Under the pieces are notes generated by a model, which did no database searches, was not told the origin of the DNA, and saw nothing but the letters and a program-made list of their open reading frames with translations. Positions 5,234 to 5,235 of a stretch of 5,235 nucleotides of DNA are shown piece by piece; the first letter of the stretch is position 1, and every line of letters starts with the position of its first letter. Both the position numbers and the translations under genes were made by a program. Source of the DNA: Thiomonas sp. (GTDB lineage Bacteria > Pseudomonadota > Gammaproteobacteria > Burkholderiales > Burkholderiaceae_C); NCBI GenBank assembly GCA_027451915.1, contig DAIDHU010000126.1:1-5235 (forward strand), in the 5' to 3' direction.

Positions 5234-5235
5234 GC

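Overview
The window looks like a stretch of chromosome from a high-GC betaproteobacterium. The order Burkholderiales, and within it the Bordetella/Achromobacter group (Alcaligenaceae), is my best guess. This rests on the gcvT-gcvH-gcvP order behind a tandem glycine riboswitch, a neighbouring small Trp-rich protein of a type I associate with this order, strong G/C preference at third codon positions, and a c551-like cytochrome. The assignment is inferred from recalled family knowledge, not from a search.

Layout from right to left on the minus strand: a gene for an 87-residue Trp-rich membrane protein of unknown function (4383-4646); a 367-base leader region holding a two-aptamer glycine riboswitch (about 4074-4310) and its expression platform; then the glycine cleavage operon gcvT (2834-4015), gcvH (2366-2740) and gcvP (2288 to beyond the left edge, so its C-terminal fifth is missing). 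The gaps between the gcv genes are 93 and 77 bases, and each gene has its own Shine-Dalgarno sequence. On the plus strand, diverging from the Trp-rich gene across a 225-base intergenic region, is a complete class I cytochrome c gene (4872-5186). It is followed by GC-rich hairpins that run into the right edge.

How the genes work together: GcvP decarboxylates glycine and passes the aminomethyl group to the lipoyl arm of GcvH. GcvT moves the methylene group to tetrahydrofolate and releases ammonia. The fourth component, the L-protein (dihydrolipoyl dehydrogenase), is not in the window and is usually shared with other complexes. The riboswitch senses glycine and should raise expression when glycine is in excess. 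The sequence suggests translational control: the 3' strand of the second aptamer's P1 helix can pair instead with the six bases between the gcvT Shine-Dalgarno sequence and its start codon. The cytochrome is a periplasmic electron carrier with no evident link to glycine metabolism.

I found no new multi-gene system. The most useful observations concern the riboswitch: the predicted platform switch, a compensated P3a helix in aptamer 1, a hairpin-bearing linker and a possible alternative P2 fold. The uncharacterised Trp-rich protein is the other item of interest. Very long open frames antisense to gcvP and gcvT are by-products of the codon bias.
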